Part shown: piece by piece, positions 9,265 through 20,100 of the stretch
How the letters are laid out: each line of letters starts with the position of its first letter
Numbering within the stretch: the stretch's first letter is position 1
Source of the DNA: UBA12018 sp051656605
GTDB lineage: Bacteria > Bacteroidota > Bacteroidia > Bacteroidales > CAMTPD01
DNA length: 64,000 nucleotides
Direction of reading: 5' to 3'
Assembly (NCBI GenBank): GCA_051656605.1
Contig: JBOGCF010000017.1
Location: 62,001-126,000, forward strand
Position numbers and translations under genes: made by a program
The notes under the pieces: model-generated
What the model saw: the letters and a program-made list of their open reading frames with translations, nothing else
Database searches by the model: none
Told to the model about the DNA's origin: nothing

Positions 9265-11259
9265 ATGAACAACAGAATACAAACAATATTAAAATACACT
9301 TGCCTTTCGGCAGGTGTATTGCTAACAACATCTTGTAATGACTTTCTCGACAGAGAGCCTCTTGACCAGGTTACTCCAGGACAGTTTTTCACAACAGAAG
9401 CCGACTTGGCTGCATACGCTATTGCAAGCTACAATTTCCCTTCAGCAGGAGGATGGAATCTAGGCGACAACCTACTTAGAGATAATAATACAGATAACCA
9501 AGCAACAACAAATCCTTCTTTAGGTTTATGGGTTCCTGATGAATGGCGTGTTCCACAGTATGGAGGCTGGTCGTTTGGTAATATAAGAAATGCTAATTAC
9601 TTTTTTGAAAAAGTGATTCCAAACTGGAAATCAGGAAAGATACAAGGTACCGACAAAAATATAGAACATTATATCGGCGAAATGTATTTTATGAGAGCCT
9701 ATGAGTATTTCAACAATTTAGTTTCTTACGGAGACTTCCCTATTGTCAAAAACACGCTATTAGACAATCAAGAAGAGCTTACTGCTGCAAGTAAAAGGAG
9801 ACCGAGAAATGAAGTTGCTAGATTTATTCTCGCCGATCTTGACTCTTCAATTATTTTAATGAATAATGACCCAGTTGGAAAGAAAAACCGTTTGACAAAA
9901 AATGCAGCTCTATTATTTAAGTCAAGGGTTGCACTTTACGAAGCCACTTGGCTCAAATACCACCAAGGAACAGCTCGTGTACCAGGCGGACCAGGTTGGC
10001 CTGGCGCAAGAATGGATTATAATAAAGACTTTTCAATTGATCTAGAAGGAGAAATTAATTTCTTTCTATCAGAAGCAATGGAGTCATCATCTGAAGTTGC
10101 AGATCAAATAACGCTTGTTCAAAGCTCAGGTATTACAAATCCTATTGGAGCAGCTCATTCTGGATGGAATCCATATTTTGATTTATTTAATGCTCAGGAT
10201 ATGAATCCAATTGAAGAAGTTATAATGTGGCGTTCATATTCTTCTGCTTTAAATATATGCCATGCGATAACAACTTATCTTCTCAGTGGAGGTGGTAATA
10301 CAGGTTATACTAAAAGCTTGGTAGACGGCTTTCTTATGAAAAATGGTCTTCCAATTTATGCCGCTAACTCTGGATACGCAGGAGAAGATTCTTTGGAGCT
10401 TGTAAAAAAAGATAGAGATGACAGATTACAACTATTCATGCGTGCTCCAAGTGATTTAAGAACGATCAATCCTCAAGAAAAAAAGAAAACATTTGGATTA
10501 CCAGCGATTGTAGACCTTATTGAGGTTAAGTCTGTAACAGGTTATGATATTCGTAAATGTTTGACTTACGACCCATCACAACCAACTTCTAGTATTACTC
10601 AAACATACGGTACGATAGTTTTTAGAGGGGTTGAAGCATATTTGAATTATATCGAAGCTTGCTATGAAAAGAATGGATCACTGGATGCTAAAGCAACTGA
10701 GTACTGGAAAGTAATTCGTAGAAGATCAAACGTTAGTGATGACTTGAACAAAACCATTACTGCTACTGACCTCAGCAAAGAGGGAGATTGGGCTAAATAT
10801 TCAGGAACATCATTAATTGATCCGACATTATTCAACATCCGTCGTGAGCGCCGCAATGAATTTATCGCAGAAGGGATGCGTATGAATGATCTTAGAAGAT
10901 GGAGATCCCTAGATATGGTTAAAGACTACCAAATCGAAGGGTTCAATCTCTGGGAAAGTGCATATCCTGAACAGTATATTGACGAAACAGGAAAGAATCT
11001 ATTGGTTCAAGAAGGAACACCTTCTGAAACTGCAAATGTTTCAAGTAAGGCAAATAGTAAATATTTACGTCCAAATCAAATCATTAAAACAAACAATCAA
11101 GTTTATAATGGTTATACTTGGCATACAGCGAAATATTTAAATCCAATAGCTATACAACACATGCTAATCACAGCGTCAAATCCTTCGGATCTTTCAACAT
11201 CTCCAATCTATCAAAACCCTCAATGGCCAACAGTTGCAAATGCACCAGCGGAAAATTGA
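9265..11259 (+). CDS. SusD/RagB family surface glycan-binding lipoprotein
   Basis: The 664-residue lipoprotein has a lipobox at LLTTSCNDFLDR (acylated Cys at about 24), followed by the typical SusD start DFLDREPLDQVTP. TPR-like helices occur at IGEMYFMRAYEYFNNLVSYGDFP and GVEAYLNYIEACYE; the conserved C-terminal RRERRNEFIAEGMRMNDLRRW is present. It pairs with the SusC gene directly upstream and shares its transcript. At 664 residues it is longer than the common 500-600, mostly from insertions in the middle. A terminator follows. Confidence 0.96.
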   Translation: MNNRIQTILKYTCLSAGVLLTTSCNDFLDREPLDQVTPGQFFTTEADLAAYAIASYNFPSAGGWNLGDNLLRDNNTDNQATTNPSLGLWVPDEWRVPQYGGWSFGNIRNANYFFEKVIPNWKSGKIQGTDKNIEHYIGEMYFMRAYEYFNNLVSYGDFPIVKNTLLDNQEELTAASKRRPRNEVARFILADLDSSIILMNNDPVGKKNRLTKNAALLFKSRVALYEATWLKYHQGTARVPGGPGWPGARMDYNKDFSIDLEGEINFFLSEAMESSSEVADQITLVQSSGITNPIGAAHSGWNPYFDLFNAQDMNPIEEVIMWRSYSSALNICHAITTYLLSGGGNTGYTKSLVDGFLMKNGLPIYAANSGYAGEDSLELVKKDRDDRLQLFMRAPSDLRTINPQEKKKTFGLPAIVDLIEVKSVTGYDIRKCLTYDPSQPTSSITQTYGTIVFRGVEAYLNYIEACYEKNGSLDAKATEYWKVIRRRSNVSDDLNKTITATDLSKEGDWAKYSGTSLIDPTLFNIRRERRNEFIAEGMRMNDLRRWRSLDMVKDYQIEGFNLWESAYPEQYIDETGKNLLVQEGTPSETANVSSKANSKYLRPNQIIKTNNQVYNGYTWHTAKYLNPIAIQHMLITASNPSDLSTSPIYQNPQWPTVANAPAEN

Positions 11260-11338
11260 TCAATCGATAGATAGAGAACTGTAAATATAAAAGTAGATTT
11301 AACCTACCTTTCTATTTATAATTAATACTACTAAAATA

Positions 11339-11376
11339 AAGGAGTCGTTCTTCGGAGCGGCTCTTTTGTTTTTTAT
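11339..11376 (+). terminator. Terminator of the SusC/SusD operon
   Basis: A 12-bp stem with some G-U pairs closes a stable TTCG loop and is followed by a T-rich tail, 79 bases after the SusD stop. Confidence 0.8.
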
Positions 11377-11475
11377 AGCGATTCATCTTCAAAAAAAAGA
11401 TAAATTTATTTTACAATCTGCCTCTGTTGTTTGTTTTAGTAATAAAGAATAAGAAACCAATAAATTATTACGGTT

Positions 11476-11580
11476 ATGGGACTAAATATGGACATGGGCG
11501 AATTGCTGATTTATGTTGTTTTAATCGGTGCTTTTATCTACATCATTGGCCGACTCACGCGTCGTAAGAAAGATAAATAA
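11476..11580 (+). CDS. Small single-pass membrane peptide, 34 residues
   Basis: An ATG-initiated frame encodes MGLNMDMGELLIYVVLIGA and continues FIYIIGRLTRRKKDK. It has a single hydrophobic span (about residues 9-25) with a basic RRKKDK tail, which predicts an inner-membrane peptide with the C-terminus in the cytoplasm. It has its own downstream hairpin, so it looks like a real independent unit between the SusC/SusD operon and the thioredoxin-like gene. No function can be assigned. A start three or six codons later (Met5 or Met7) is equally possible. Confidence 0.6.
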   Translation: MGLNMDMGELLIYVVLIGAFIYIIGRLTRRKKDK

Positions 11581-11589
11581 ATCATTTAC

Positions 11590-11643
11590 GCCGCCTGTTG
11601 TTGATTTTTTTCAAAAACAAGCGGCTATTTTTATAAAATAACA
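11590..11643 (+). terminator. Terminator after the small membrane peptide gene
   Basis: Fifteen-base arms beginning GCCGC pair with two mismatches around a T-rich loop and are followed by TATTTTTA. The hairpin starts 10 bases after the peptide stop codon. Confidence 0.7.
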
Positions 11644-11713
11644 CACTCAGAGCAACTTGCGAATAGATTTAATTCATACTTTTACCACTGAGTATTAACG
11701 TTTATCTCATATT

Positions 11714-12874
11714 ATGAAGAAGTTTATTTCATTATTGGCTGGAGGCGGCCTGTTAACTATTGCCTCTTGTACGCAAGCACCATCCGGCAATCTTACCGGT
11801 GTAATTAATGGTGTTGAAAGTGATTCTGTAATTGTAGCCTATGCTCCGATGGGAGAAAGAGGTCTCATTCGTGATACCGTTGCCCTAAAAGACAAAAAGA
11901 TCAACTTCAACCTGCCGGATTCTGTGGGATTAATGGTATCGATATTGGAGTTGCCAAAAACATTACCCGATGGGAATATGCGTGCGATGCGTATGGAAGC
12001 AATCAACTTCTTCCGTTTCCCGAATGAGAAAGTGAACGTAAAAGCTGATTTTACCGAAGCAGGTCTTGATTATGACATTACGGGTACACCTTTGTACGAC
12101 GAATTGAAAAAGACAGAAAAAGACCACAAACCAATCGAAGATCAAATCAAAGCCGCTCAAAGCAAGTTTAGACAAATGCAAATGGAAGGCACTCCTGATA
12201 GCATTCTTCGCGAAGAGTATAACAAAATGATGCCTTTATTTGATTCGTTGAATGCATACAAGATGCAATACATCCGCAACAATCCGGGCAGTATTGTTTC
12301 TGGTTTTTACTTCAACACACTTCCTGCCGATAGTGCAATTGCATTCTATGAAATCATTACACCTGAGGTTAAAAACGGCCCATTCAAAGGAGTTATTGAT
12401 AACCACATGGCGAGTGCAAACAAACAAATCGCAATCAACAAAGCAAAAGAAAATATTGCTGTTGGCAAGCAAGCACCAGACTTTACATTGACAGACATCA
12501 ACGGCAAACCGTTTACGCTTTCTTCGCTTTACGGCAAAGGCAAGTACATCGTTCTTGACTTCTGGGGTGTATGGTGCGGATGGTGTATCAAAGGATTCCC
12601 TGAAATGAAGTCTTACTACGAAAAATACAACAAGAAAGTAGAATTCGTTGGTATCGATTGCAACGACACCGAAGAAAAATGGAAACAAGGAGTTGAAGAA
12701 AACAAACTTCCATGGATCAACGTTCAAAACACAAAAGAGAACGATATCACTACGACTTATGCCATTCAAGGTTTCCCAACCAAAATGATCATCAGTCCGA
12801 AAGGCGAAATCGAAGCTGTTATCTTAGGAGAATCTCCTGAATTCTATAAAAAGCTCGACGAACTTCTTAAATAA
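11714..12874 (+). CDS. TlpA/ResA-like thiol-disulfide oxidoreductase lipoprotein with N-terminal DUF4369-like domain
   Basis: The 386-residue lipoprotein (lipobox LTIASC, Cys19) has an N-terminal beta-sandwich like DUF4369 (about 25-125), a helical linker (about 130-240) and a C-terminal thioredoxin domain beginning GKQAPDFTLTDINGKP. The active site is WCGWC at 287-291, with the cis-proline loop at GFPTK near 357. Such proteins reduce or isomerise disulfides in the periplasm and are common in Bacteroidetes beside glycan-utilisation genes. It lies between the SusC/SusD operon and a large glycosidase-like gene, each separated by terminators, so a direct functional link is only suggested by position. 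Confidence 0.93.
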   Translation: MKKFISLLAGGGLLTIASCTQAPSGNLTGVINGVESDSVIVAYAPMGERGLIRDTVALKDKKINFNLPDSVGLMVSILELPKTLPDGNMRAMRMEAINFFRFPNEKVNVKADFTEAGLDYDITGTPLYDELKKTEKDHKPIEDQIKAAQSKFRQMQMEGTPDSILREEYNKMMPLFDSLNAYKMQYIRNNPGSIVSGFYFNTLPADSAIAFYEIITPEVKNGPFKGVIDNHMASANKQIAINKAKENIAVGKQAPDFTLTDINGKPFTLSSLYGKGKYIVLDFWGVWCGWCIKGFPEMKSYYEKYNKKVEFVGIDCNDTEEKWKQGVEENKLPWINVQNTKENDITTTYAIQGFPTKMIISPKGEIEAVILGESPEFYKKLDELLK

Positions 12875-12896
12875 AAAAATATCTTCTATCTTCAAG

Positions 12897-12932
12897 GGCG
12901 ATTCTCTACAGAGAGTCGTCCTTTTTTTATTG
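12897..12932 (+). terminator. Terminator of the thioredoxin-like gene
   Basis: An 11-bp stem (GGGCGATTCTC with two G-U pairs) closes a TACA loop and is followed by a run of seven Ts. Confidence 0.8.
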
Positions 12933-13003
12933 ATAATGATCCATTAAGGACATTACAATCGGCAAAAAAACAACTTATCTATAACCTTATTTTTTACAGT
13001 AAC

Positions 13004-15445
13004 ATGAAACACTTATTCTACAAGGTAGCATACCTTTGTACTACGGCGACATTACTTTACAGCTGTTCGGGAGGAAATAACTTAACGTACCAAACCGGCC
13101 CGTTCGTTCTATCTCTAGACGACAAAGGTAATGTAACCGAAATGACGGATATCAATACCGGAACCAACCATCTGGCACTTGAAGAAACATCACCCTTATT
13201 AGCCATCCGTGTAAACAACCAATTCGAAAAACCATCAAAGTTAACTTGGGATGAGACCAAAGAAAACCTCTCCCTCATTTTTCCTCAAAACGATGTTGAA
13301 GTCAAACTAAAAGCCGTACAAAACCCAAAGTACGTTACGTTTGAAGTAACCGAAGTCACCAATAATAACAATGTAGACTTAGTTACGTGGGGCCCTTATG
13401 CCAACGACATTTCCAAACAAGTAGGCGAATGCGTAGGTGTAGTGCGTGGCGACGACTTTGCTTTAGGAATTCAGGCGTTGAACCCAAAGACCATTGGCGG
13501 ATATCCAACCAACGAAGACGATACCGATCCATCATTCGATATATTCGCAACAACTTCGCTCGTTGATGTTGCCGACAGCATGAAGGTACTTTACCGCGGA
13601 CAAACCGCCATGCACCAACCTTGGGGCAGTGTAATTCAAGCTTACTGCCGCAATCGATTCGAAGACCGCATCATTCCGATGTGGAATCACGACAAATTTG
13701 TAGCTCCGGCCTACAACGACGGCGGTGTAATCGGATCCAAAATCGCTCTCTTCGGCTGTGTTCCCGACAGTGTATTGAACTACATTTCCGACATTGAGCT
13801 GGGTGAAGGACTGCCTCACCCCATCATCGAAGGCGAATGGGGCAAAACCTCTCCTGCCGCTGCGCAAGCCTATATCATTTATGACTTCGACGAGAAAACC
13901 CTCGATGATGCCATCGCCTTTACCAAGAAAACAGGATTGAAATACCTCTACCACGGCGGCCCATTCAAGACATGGGGTAAGTTCGAACTCAACCCCGAAC
14001 AATTCCCCAACGGATATGCAAGTTTGAAAAACTGTGTAGACAGAGCCAACAAAGAAGGTATACAACTCGGCCTGCATACCTTGTCAAACTTCACCACCAC
14101 CAACGATCCATACGTTACGCCGGTTCCTGACAAACGCTTGGCCAAAGTCGGGTCGGGACTCATCACTGCCAACATTGACGCAAGCGCAAAAGAGATACCC
14201 GTCTCCTCTCCCGACTATTTCAACGAAATGCGCAACAACACATTACACGGTGTAATGCTGGGCGATGAATTGATTCGTTATGAAAAAGTGAGCGACAAAG
14301 CTCCGTGGACGCTTCTCAATTGTCAGCGCGGAGCTTGGGGCACAAAAGCTTCGGCTCACAACCAAGGCGACACCATTAGCAAGCTGCTCGACCACGGTTA
14401 TGCCGTATTCCTTACCGATACCGACCTTACCAAAGAAGAAGCACGCAATCTTGCCGACCTCTTCAACGAAACCGGAATCATGCAAATCTCATTCGACGGA
14501 CTCGAAGGTGCTTGGTCTACCGGCTTAGGTCAATACGGACTCTCGTTGATGATCAAAGAGTGGTACGACAACCTTGAAACACCATACAAAAACTGCATCA
14601 ACGACGCCAGCATGACTACACACTACAACTGGCACACCTTTACACGGATGAACTGGGGCGAGCCCTGGTATGCAGGCTTCCGCGAAAGCCAACTCAACTA
14701 CCGCCTGATGAATCAAGACTTTTACCGTCGCAATCTGATCCCCAACATGCTGGGCTGGTTCAAGTACGGACCACAAACGGGAATCGAAGACGTAGAGTGG
14801 TTACTTGCTCGATCGGCTGCATTCGATGCTGGTTATACGCTCGTAACGAACAAGGCTGCCGTAGAGAAAAACGGACTTTCAGAGCAAAACATCACCGCCA
14901 TCCGCGAATGGGAAAAAGCGCGCCTGTCGGGAGCATTTCCCAAAGAACTGAAAATCGAAATGGAACACCTGGCAAACGAGTATCACCTCGAGCCCGTTTC
15001 CGAAACTTCATGGAATCTGTATCCATACGATGTGCAACGTTTCAAACATACCAACGTAGTACGTCAGCCGGGCGAACCCGTACAATCGAAGTGGGAATAC
15101 AACAATACCAACGACCGCCAACCGATACAGTTCTTGCTCACTGCCGACGAAAACATCAAAAACCCGGTTCTATCCATCAATAACTACAGTACCGTACCCA
15201 TCGGAACTCATTTAAAGAAGAACGAAACAGCGAAATATGTGGGTGGAAACAAGATCGTCATTTACGATTCCAACTGGAAAGAGTTACGTTCTATCCCAAT
15301 AGAAGAATCCGCGATGATGGTCGACAATGGCAATGTTAACCTCGTATTTACTTGTCAGTTTGAATCGGAAGATAACACCAAACAAGCATCGGCCGAATTC
15401 AAAACCGTAGGCACCAAGAAGGTACTCACTTCTCAAATAAGATAG
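13004..15445 (+). CDS. Large secreted lipoprotein, probable glycoside hydrolase of unassigned family
   Basis: The 813-residue protein has a lipobox (LLYSCSGG, Cys21). An N-terminal beta-sandwich of about 250 residues precedes a TIM-barrel-like region: YIIYDFDEKTLDDAIAFTKK, GLKYLYHGGPF, GIQLGLHTLSNF and MQISFDGLEGAW read like successive barrel strands with acidic residues at strand ends, as in retaining glycosidases of the GH27/36/97/101 type. A C-terminal beta domain follows (about 690-813). I could not assign a CAZy family. The gene follows the SusC/SusD operon and the thioredoxin lipoprotein on the same strand, so it may process the same glycan. Its GC content and codon use are visibly richer than those of the SusC/SusD pair, so the locus may be composite. 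Confidence 0.6.
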   Translation: MKHLFYKVAYLCTTATLLYSCSGGNNLTYQTGPFVLSLDDKGNVTEMTDINTGTNHLALEETSPLLAIRVNNQFEKPSKLTWDETKENLSLIFPQNDVEVKLKAVQNPKYVTFEVTEVTNNNNVDLVTWGPYANDISKQVGECVGVVRGDDFALGIQALNPKTIGGYPTNEDDTDPSFDIFATTSLVDVADSMKVLYRGQTAMHQPWGSVIQAYCRNRFEDRIIPMWNHDKFVAPAYNDGGVIGSKIALFGCVPDSVLNYISDIELGEGLPHPIIEGEWGKTSPAAAQAYIIYDFDEKTLDDAIAFTKKTGLKYLYHGGPFKTWGKFELNPEQFPNGYASLKNCVDRANKEGIQLGLHTLSNFTTTNDPYVTPVPDKRLAKVGSGLITANIDASAKEIPVSSPDYFNEMRNNTLHGVMLGDELIRYEKVSDKAPWTLLNCQRGAWGTKASAHNQGDTISKLLDHGYAVFLTDTDLTKEEARNLADLFNETGIMQISFDGLEGAWSTGLGQYGLSLMIKEWYDNLETPYKNCINDASMTTHYNWHTFTRMNWGEPWYAGFRESQLNYRLMNQDFYRRNLIPNMLGWFKYGPQTGIEDVEWLLARSAAFDAGYTLVTNKAAVEKNGLSEQNITAIREWEKARLSGAFPKELKIEMEHLANEYHLEPVSETSWNLYPYDVQRFKHTNVVRQPGEPVQSKWEYNNTNDRQPIQFLLTADENIKNPVLSINNYSTVPIGTHLKKNETAKYVGGNKIVIYDSNWKELRSIPIEESAMMVDNGNVNLVFTCQFESEDNTKQASAEFKTVGTKKVLTSQIR

Positions 15446-15536
15446 ATCTAAACAGACTTATTAACAATATATCCTCTTATTTTAATTAACTCAACACTAC
15501 GATCGCCAACAGATCGTTTTAACGATATACATTTAT

Positions 15537-15585
15537 AAAGGCATTGCAGCGATATAACTCATATCTATGCAATGCCTTTTCTGAT
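15537..15585 (+). terminator. Terminator of the glycosidase-like gene
   Basis: A perfect 12-bp stem, AAAGGCATTGCA with its complement, encloses a 20-nt loop and ends in a T-rich stretch. Confidence 0.8.
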
Positions 15586-15986
15586 AAATTTTGATAGATT
15601 ATAAATATATTCACAGAAAAACGACTACACAGAAAGCTTGAATAACATCTTACACTAGTAAAATAAACAACACTTATTCATCATTCAGCAAATAGACACC
15701 ATTAAAAAATCTACACTTTTTTAAATAGACTAAATATTTAAGTGCTATAATCGCCAAATAAGAATATTATTTACACTAATAAACACAACTACAAATAACA
15801 ATTTAATTAAACATAGAAACAATATGTATTAACTATTTCACGATTAGAAGGTTATTCATTTGATAGAGCTTGTTAAACAACTTAAACTGAATTGTGACTA
15901 TGAAAGGCATCTTCTATTTTTATAATAATAAGACCGTATCAAAATACTCCCATGAAGGAGACAGTAAAATTAAACCGTTTAGACAG
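15586..15986. other. AT-rich intergenic region upstream of the efflux operon
   Basis: No gene or strong hairpin is visible. A GTG at 15894 and an ATG at 15900 are in frame with the efflux gene, but the encoded 31 residues lack signal-peptide character and precede a normal lipoprotein signal, so I treat them as leader DNA. No good TAnnTTTG motif was found; no repressor gene is adjacent. Confidence 0.55.
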
Positions 15987-17132
15987 ATGAGAATTAAGTT
16001 TTTGTTGTTAGCGTTAGTCATTTCCGCTTCCTTGATGACTGCGTGTAAAAAAGAGGCAGAACCAGAAAGACCCGTTGTTGCATTTGAGAAACCCGTTGTT
16101 CGCAACGTTGAAATCGAAGACGACTACGTAGGGCGTATCCGTGCAAATAAATATGTGGAAGTTCGAGCCCGCGTTGAAGGCTATCTTGAAGGAATGCTTT
16201 TTGAAGAAGGAAAGAAAGTAGAACAAAATGCGCCGCTTTTTGTCATCAGCCAAGCGCAATACAAAGCTCGTGCCGATAAAGCTAGAGCACAACTTAAGAA
16301 AGATCAGGCTGCTGCGGCAAAGGCTTCTCGTGATGTAGAACGCCTACGTCCACTTTACGAACAAAACGCAGCCAGTCAGCTCGACCTCGACAACGCAATT
16401 GCGGCAAAAGAAAATGCCGAAGCAAATGTAGCAATGAGCAAAGCCGACTTAGAGCAAGCCGAACTCCAACTTGGCTATACTGTAGTAAAGTCGCCTATCA
16501 GTGGCTACATGAGTGAACGCCTTGTTGATATCGGTACACTCGTAGGCCCCGGTGCTCAATCACTTCTTGCCACTGTGGTACAAAGTGATACCGTTCTTGT
16601 TGATTTCCGCATGACAGCTCTTGATTATCAAAAAAGCTTGGAGCGTAATGTGCGTTTGGGTCAACTCGACTCTACCCGTTCGTGGCAACCAACCGTAGAG
16701 GTTACACTTGCCGACAATACCATCTATCCACTCAAAGGGGTAGTCGACTTTGCCGAACCAAAGGTGGATCCGCAAACCGGAACCTTTACCGTGCGAGCAC
16801 GACTAGCCAATCCCGATCAAGAATTACTACCCGGACAATTTACCAAAGTAACGTTGTTGCAAGACGTAATTGAAAATGCAGTGGTAATTCCACGCAAAGC
16901 TTTATCAATCGAAACAGGTGGTGCATTCGTTTACATCATTCGTCGCGACAGTACAATCGAAAAGAGATTTGTACAAACAGGCTACGAGATGCAAAACGAC
17001 ATTGTAATAGACCGAGGTCTGGGTTCTAATGAAACCATTGTAACCGAAGGGTATCACAAACTAATCCCGGGCATTAAGGTTATGCCTGTTGCTGCCAACC
17101 AAGCAAATGGAAGTCCTCAACCAAAACACTAA
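15987..17132 (+). CDS. RND efflux periplasmic adaptor (membrane fusion protein, AcrA/MexA type), lipoprotein
   Basis: From the ATG at 15987 the protein is 381 residues and begins MRIKFLLLALVISASLMTAC, an ideal lipoprotein signal; the frame stays open to 15894 but that extension would bury the signal. Landmarks are the biotinyl-lipoyl halves (KYVEVRARVEGYLEG and GYTVVKSPISGYMSERLVDIGT), an intervening coiled-coil hairpin rich in Ala, Lys and Glu, and the beta-barrel and membrane-proximal domains (LLPGQFTKVTLLQ). It bridges the inner-membrane pump to the outer-membrane channel. The pump gene starts 3 bases after the stop codon and the channel gene follows, forming a complete tripartite operon. 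Confidence 0.95.
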   Translation: MRIKFLLLALVISASLMTACKKEAEPERPVVAFEKPVVRNVEIEDDYVGRIRANKYVEVRARVEGYLEGMLFEEGKKVEQNAPLFVISQAQYKARADKARAQLKKDQAAAAKASRDVERLRPLYEQNAASQLDLDNAIAAKENAEANVAMSKADLEQAELQLGYTVVKSPISGYMSERLVDIGTLVGPGAQSLLATVVQSDTVLVDFRMTALDYQKSLERNVRLGQLDSTRSWQPTVEVTLADNTIYPLKGVVDFAEPKVDPQTGTFTVRARLANPDQELLPGQFTKVTLLQDVIENAVVIPRKALSIETGGAFVYIIRRDSTIEKRFVQTGYEMQNDIVIDRGLGSNETIVTEGYHKLIPGIKVMPVAANQANGSPQPKH

Positions 17133-17135
17133 GTC

Positions 17136-20100
17136 ATGATAAAGCCAGGATTTTTTATCGAAAGACCTGTGTTTTCATGGGTACTTTCAATCGTTATCAT
17201 TGTAGTAGGTCTTATCGGTATGCGCCTTTTGCCTATCGATCAGTATCCGCAAATATCACCTCCCGTAGTCTCAATATCCGCATCATATCCCGGTGCTAGC
17301 TCCGTTACAGTATCTGAAGCCGTGGCAACACCGCTCGAGCAGCAGCTCAACGGTACTCCCGGTATGATCTACATGGAGTCGAGTAGCTCCAATTCCGGTA
17401 GCCTTTCGATCAAGATCACGTTCGACGTAAGCGTCGATCCCGACCTTGCTGCCATTGAAGTGCAAAACCGTGTAAAACTTGCCGAGTCGGGGCTTCCTGC
17501 CGAGGTAATTCAAAATGGCATCAGCATCGAAAAGCAGGCATCGAGCAGTTTGATGACCCTTTGTTTGGTATCGGACGACCCGAAGTTTGACGAGATTTAT
17601 CTTAGTAACTTCGCCACCATCAACGTAATCGATGTACTCAAACGTATCCCCGGTGTGGGCCGCATCTCGAATGTTGGTAGCCGCTACTACGGTATGCGTA
17701 TCTGGGTAATGCCTGACAAACTTGCCAACTTCGGCCTTACGGTAAAAGATTTGCAAGACGCATTGAAAGATCAAAACCGTGAAGCTGCGGCCGGAGAGTT
17801 AGGGATGCAGCCGATAAGCGATTTGGATGTAACCATTCCTATCAGTACAACAGGCCGCTTTAGCTCGGTACAAGAATTTGAAAACACAGTAGTACGTGCC
17901 AACAACGACGGTGCCATCATTCGCATCAAAGATGTAGCGCGTGTTTCACTCGAGTCGTCATCATACACCACCGAAAGTGGATTGAATAATAAGAATGCGG
18001 CTGTACTTTCGATCAGCCTTTTACCAGGCGCGAATGCCATGGAAGTGGCAAAGCAGATTCGTGAAAACATGAAACAGATACACAAAGACTTTCCCGAAGG
18101 TCTCGACTATCTGATTCCGTTCGACGTAACCTCATACATCGATCAATCGATCAACGAAGTATACAAAACACTGTTTGAAGCATTGATTCTCGTAATCATT
18201 GTGGTATATCTTTCGCTTCAAAACTGGCGCGCAACGCTGATACCCGTAATTGCGGTGCCTATTTCCTTAATCGGAACATTCGGCGCGATGTTGATCTTGG
18301 GCTTCTCGCTCAACCTGCTTACGCTACTTGGTTTGGTACTCGCCATCGGTATTGTCGTCGACGACGCCATCGTGGTAGTAGAAAATGTAGAGCGTATTAT
18401 GCACGAAGAAAAGCTCAATGCTCGTGCCGCAACACACAAGGCTATGAACGAACTATCGGGGGCACTTATCGCAACCTCGTTGGTATTGGCTGCCGTGTTT
18501 ATTCCCGTTAGTTTCCTTGACGGTATCACCGGCGCATTGTTCCGCCAGTTTTCGGTTACGATCGTCGTATCGGTACTGATCTCTACCGTGGTCGCACTTA
18601 CACTGAGTCCGGCAATGTGTGCCATCATTCTGCGCCCCAACACAGGCGAGAAAAATAGACTCTTCCGCAAAATCGACCAATGGCTCGATAGCGGCAATGC
18701 ATGGTATGTATCCATTCTTCAGCGTGTAATGAAGGTTCCGAAACGAGTATTTGCCACCTTCGCACTGGTACTAATCGGCATCTTCGTGATGAATCAATTA
18801 GTACCAACTGCCTTTATTCCGGAAGAAGACCAAGGATATTTCAACGTAGAATTAGAACTTCCAGAAGGAGCAACGCTCGAACGTACACGTATAGTGACCG
18901 AACGAGCTACAGCATACTTACTTTCACATCCGGCCGTTGCTTACGTACAAAATGTAACCGGTTCCAGTCCGCGTGTAGGAAGTTCGCAAGCTCGATCTAC
19001 TCTCATGGTTATCCTCAAAGACTGGGAAGACCGCTCCTCTTCGGGCATGGACGTAAACAGTGTAATGGCCGATGCAGAGAAAGAGTTTAAACAATATCCC
19101 GAAGCTATGGCCTTCTTAAGTAAGCCTCCTGTAATACCAGGCTTGGGTAGTTCGGGAGGTTTCGAGATGCAATTGCAAGCACGCTCAGGAGCAACATGGC
19201 AGAACCTTGTAGACGCAACCGATACATTGATGTATTATGCCTCGTCAACGAAAGAATTGGGAAGTATTTCTTCGGCTTTGCAATCGGAGATCCCTCAACT
19301 TTATTTCGACGTAGACCGAGATCGCGCTAAGTTCTTAGGCATTCCGATGTCTGAAATCTTCTCTACAATGAAAGCCTACCTTGGATCGGTTTATGTAAAC
19401 GACTTTAACCTCTTTAACCGCATCTACAAGGTTTACATCGAAGCAGATGCAGAGTACAGAGCCAATCAACAGTGCCTAAGTATGTTTTTCGTAAAAACAA
19501 AAGAAGGGAATATGATTCCGCTTACGGCCCTTGGCTCTACATCGTATACCACCGGTCCCGGTAACATCAAACGTTTCAACATGTTTACATCGTCTGTAAT
19601 CAGAGGCGTGCCGGCAAACGGATACAGTTCGGGCGAAGCCATGCAAGCCATGGAGCGTATCGTAAAAGAACACTTGCCCGACAATATCGGCATCCAGTGG
19701 AGCGGGATGTCGTATCAAGAGAAGAAAGCCGAAGGACAAATGGGACTCATCGTCGCCTTGGTATTCCTTTTCGTATTCCTCTTCTTGGCGGCACAGTATG
19801 AAAGTTGGCTCGTTCCCATTTCCGTATTGCTTTCGTTGCCGATCGCGGCATTCGGAGCCTTCTTGAGCATTTGGGTATTCGGCCTCGAAAACGACGTTTA
19901 CTTCCAGATTGGCTTGGTTACGCTGATTGGTCTTGCGGCGAAGAACGCAATTCTGATCGTTGAGTTTGCCAAAGTACAAGTAGACAATGGAGGTGATCTA
20001 ATCACAGCCGCTATCGACGCAGCCCGTCTTCGCTTCCGTCCCATTGTAATGACTTCATTGGCATTCGTATTGGGTATGCTTCCGATGGTACTAGCCGGCG

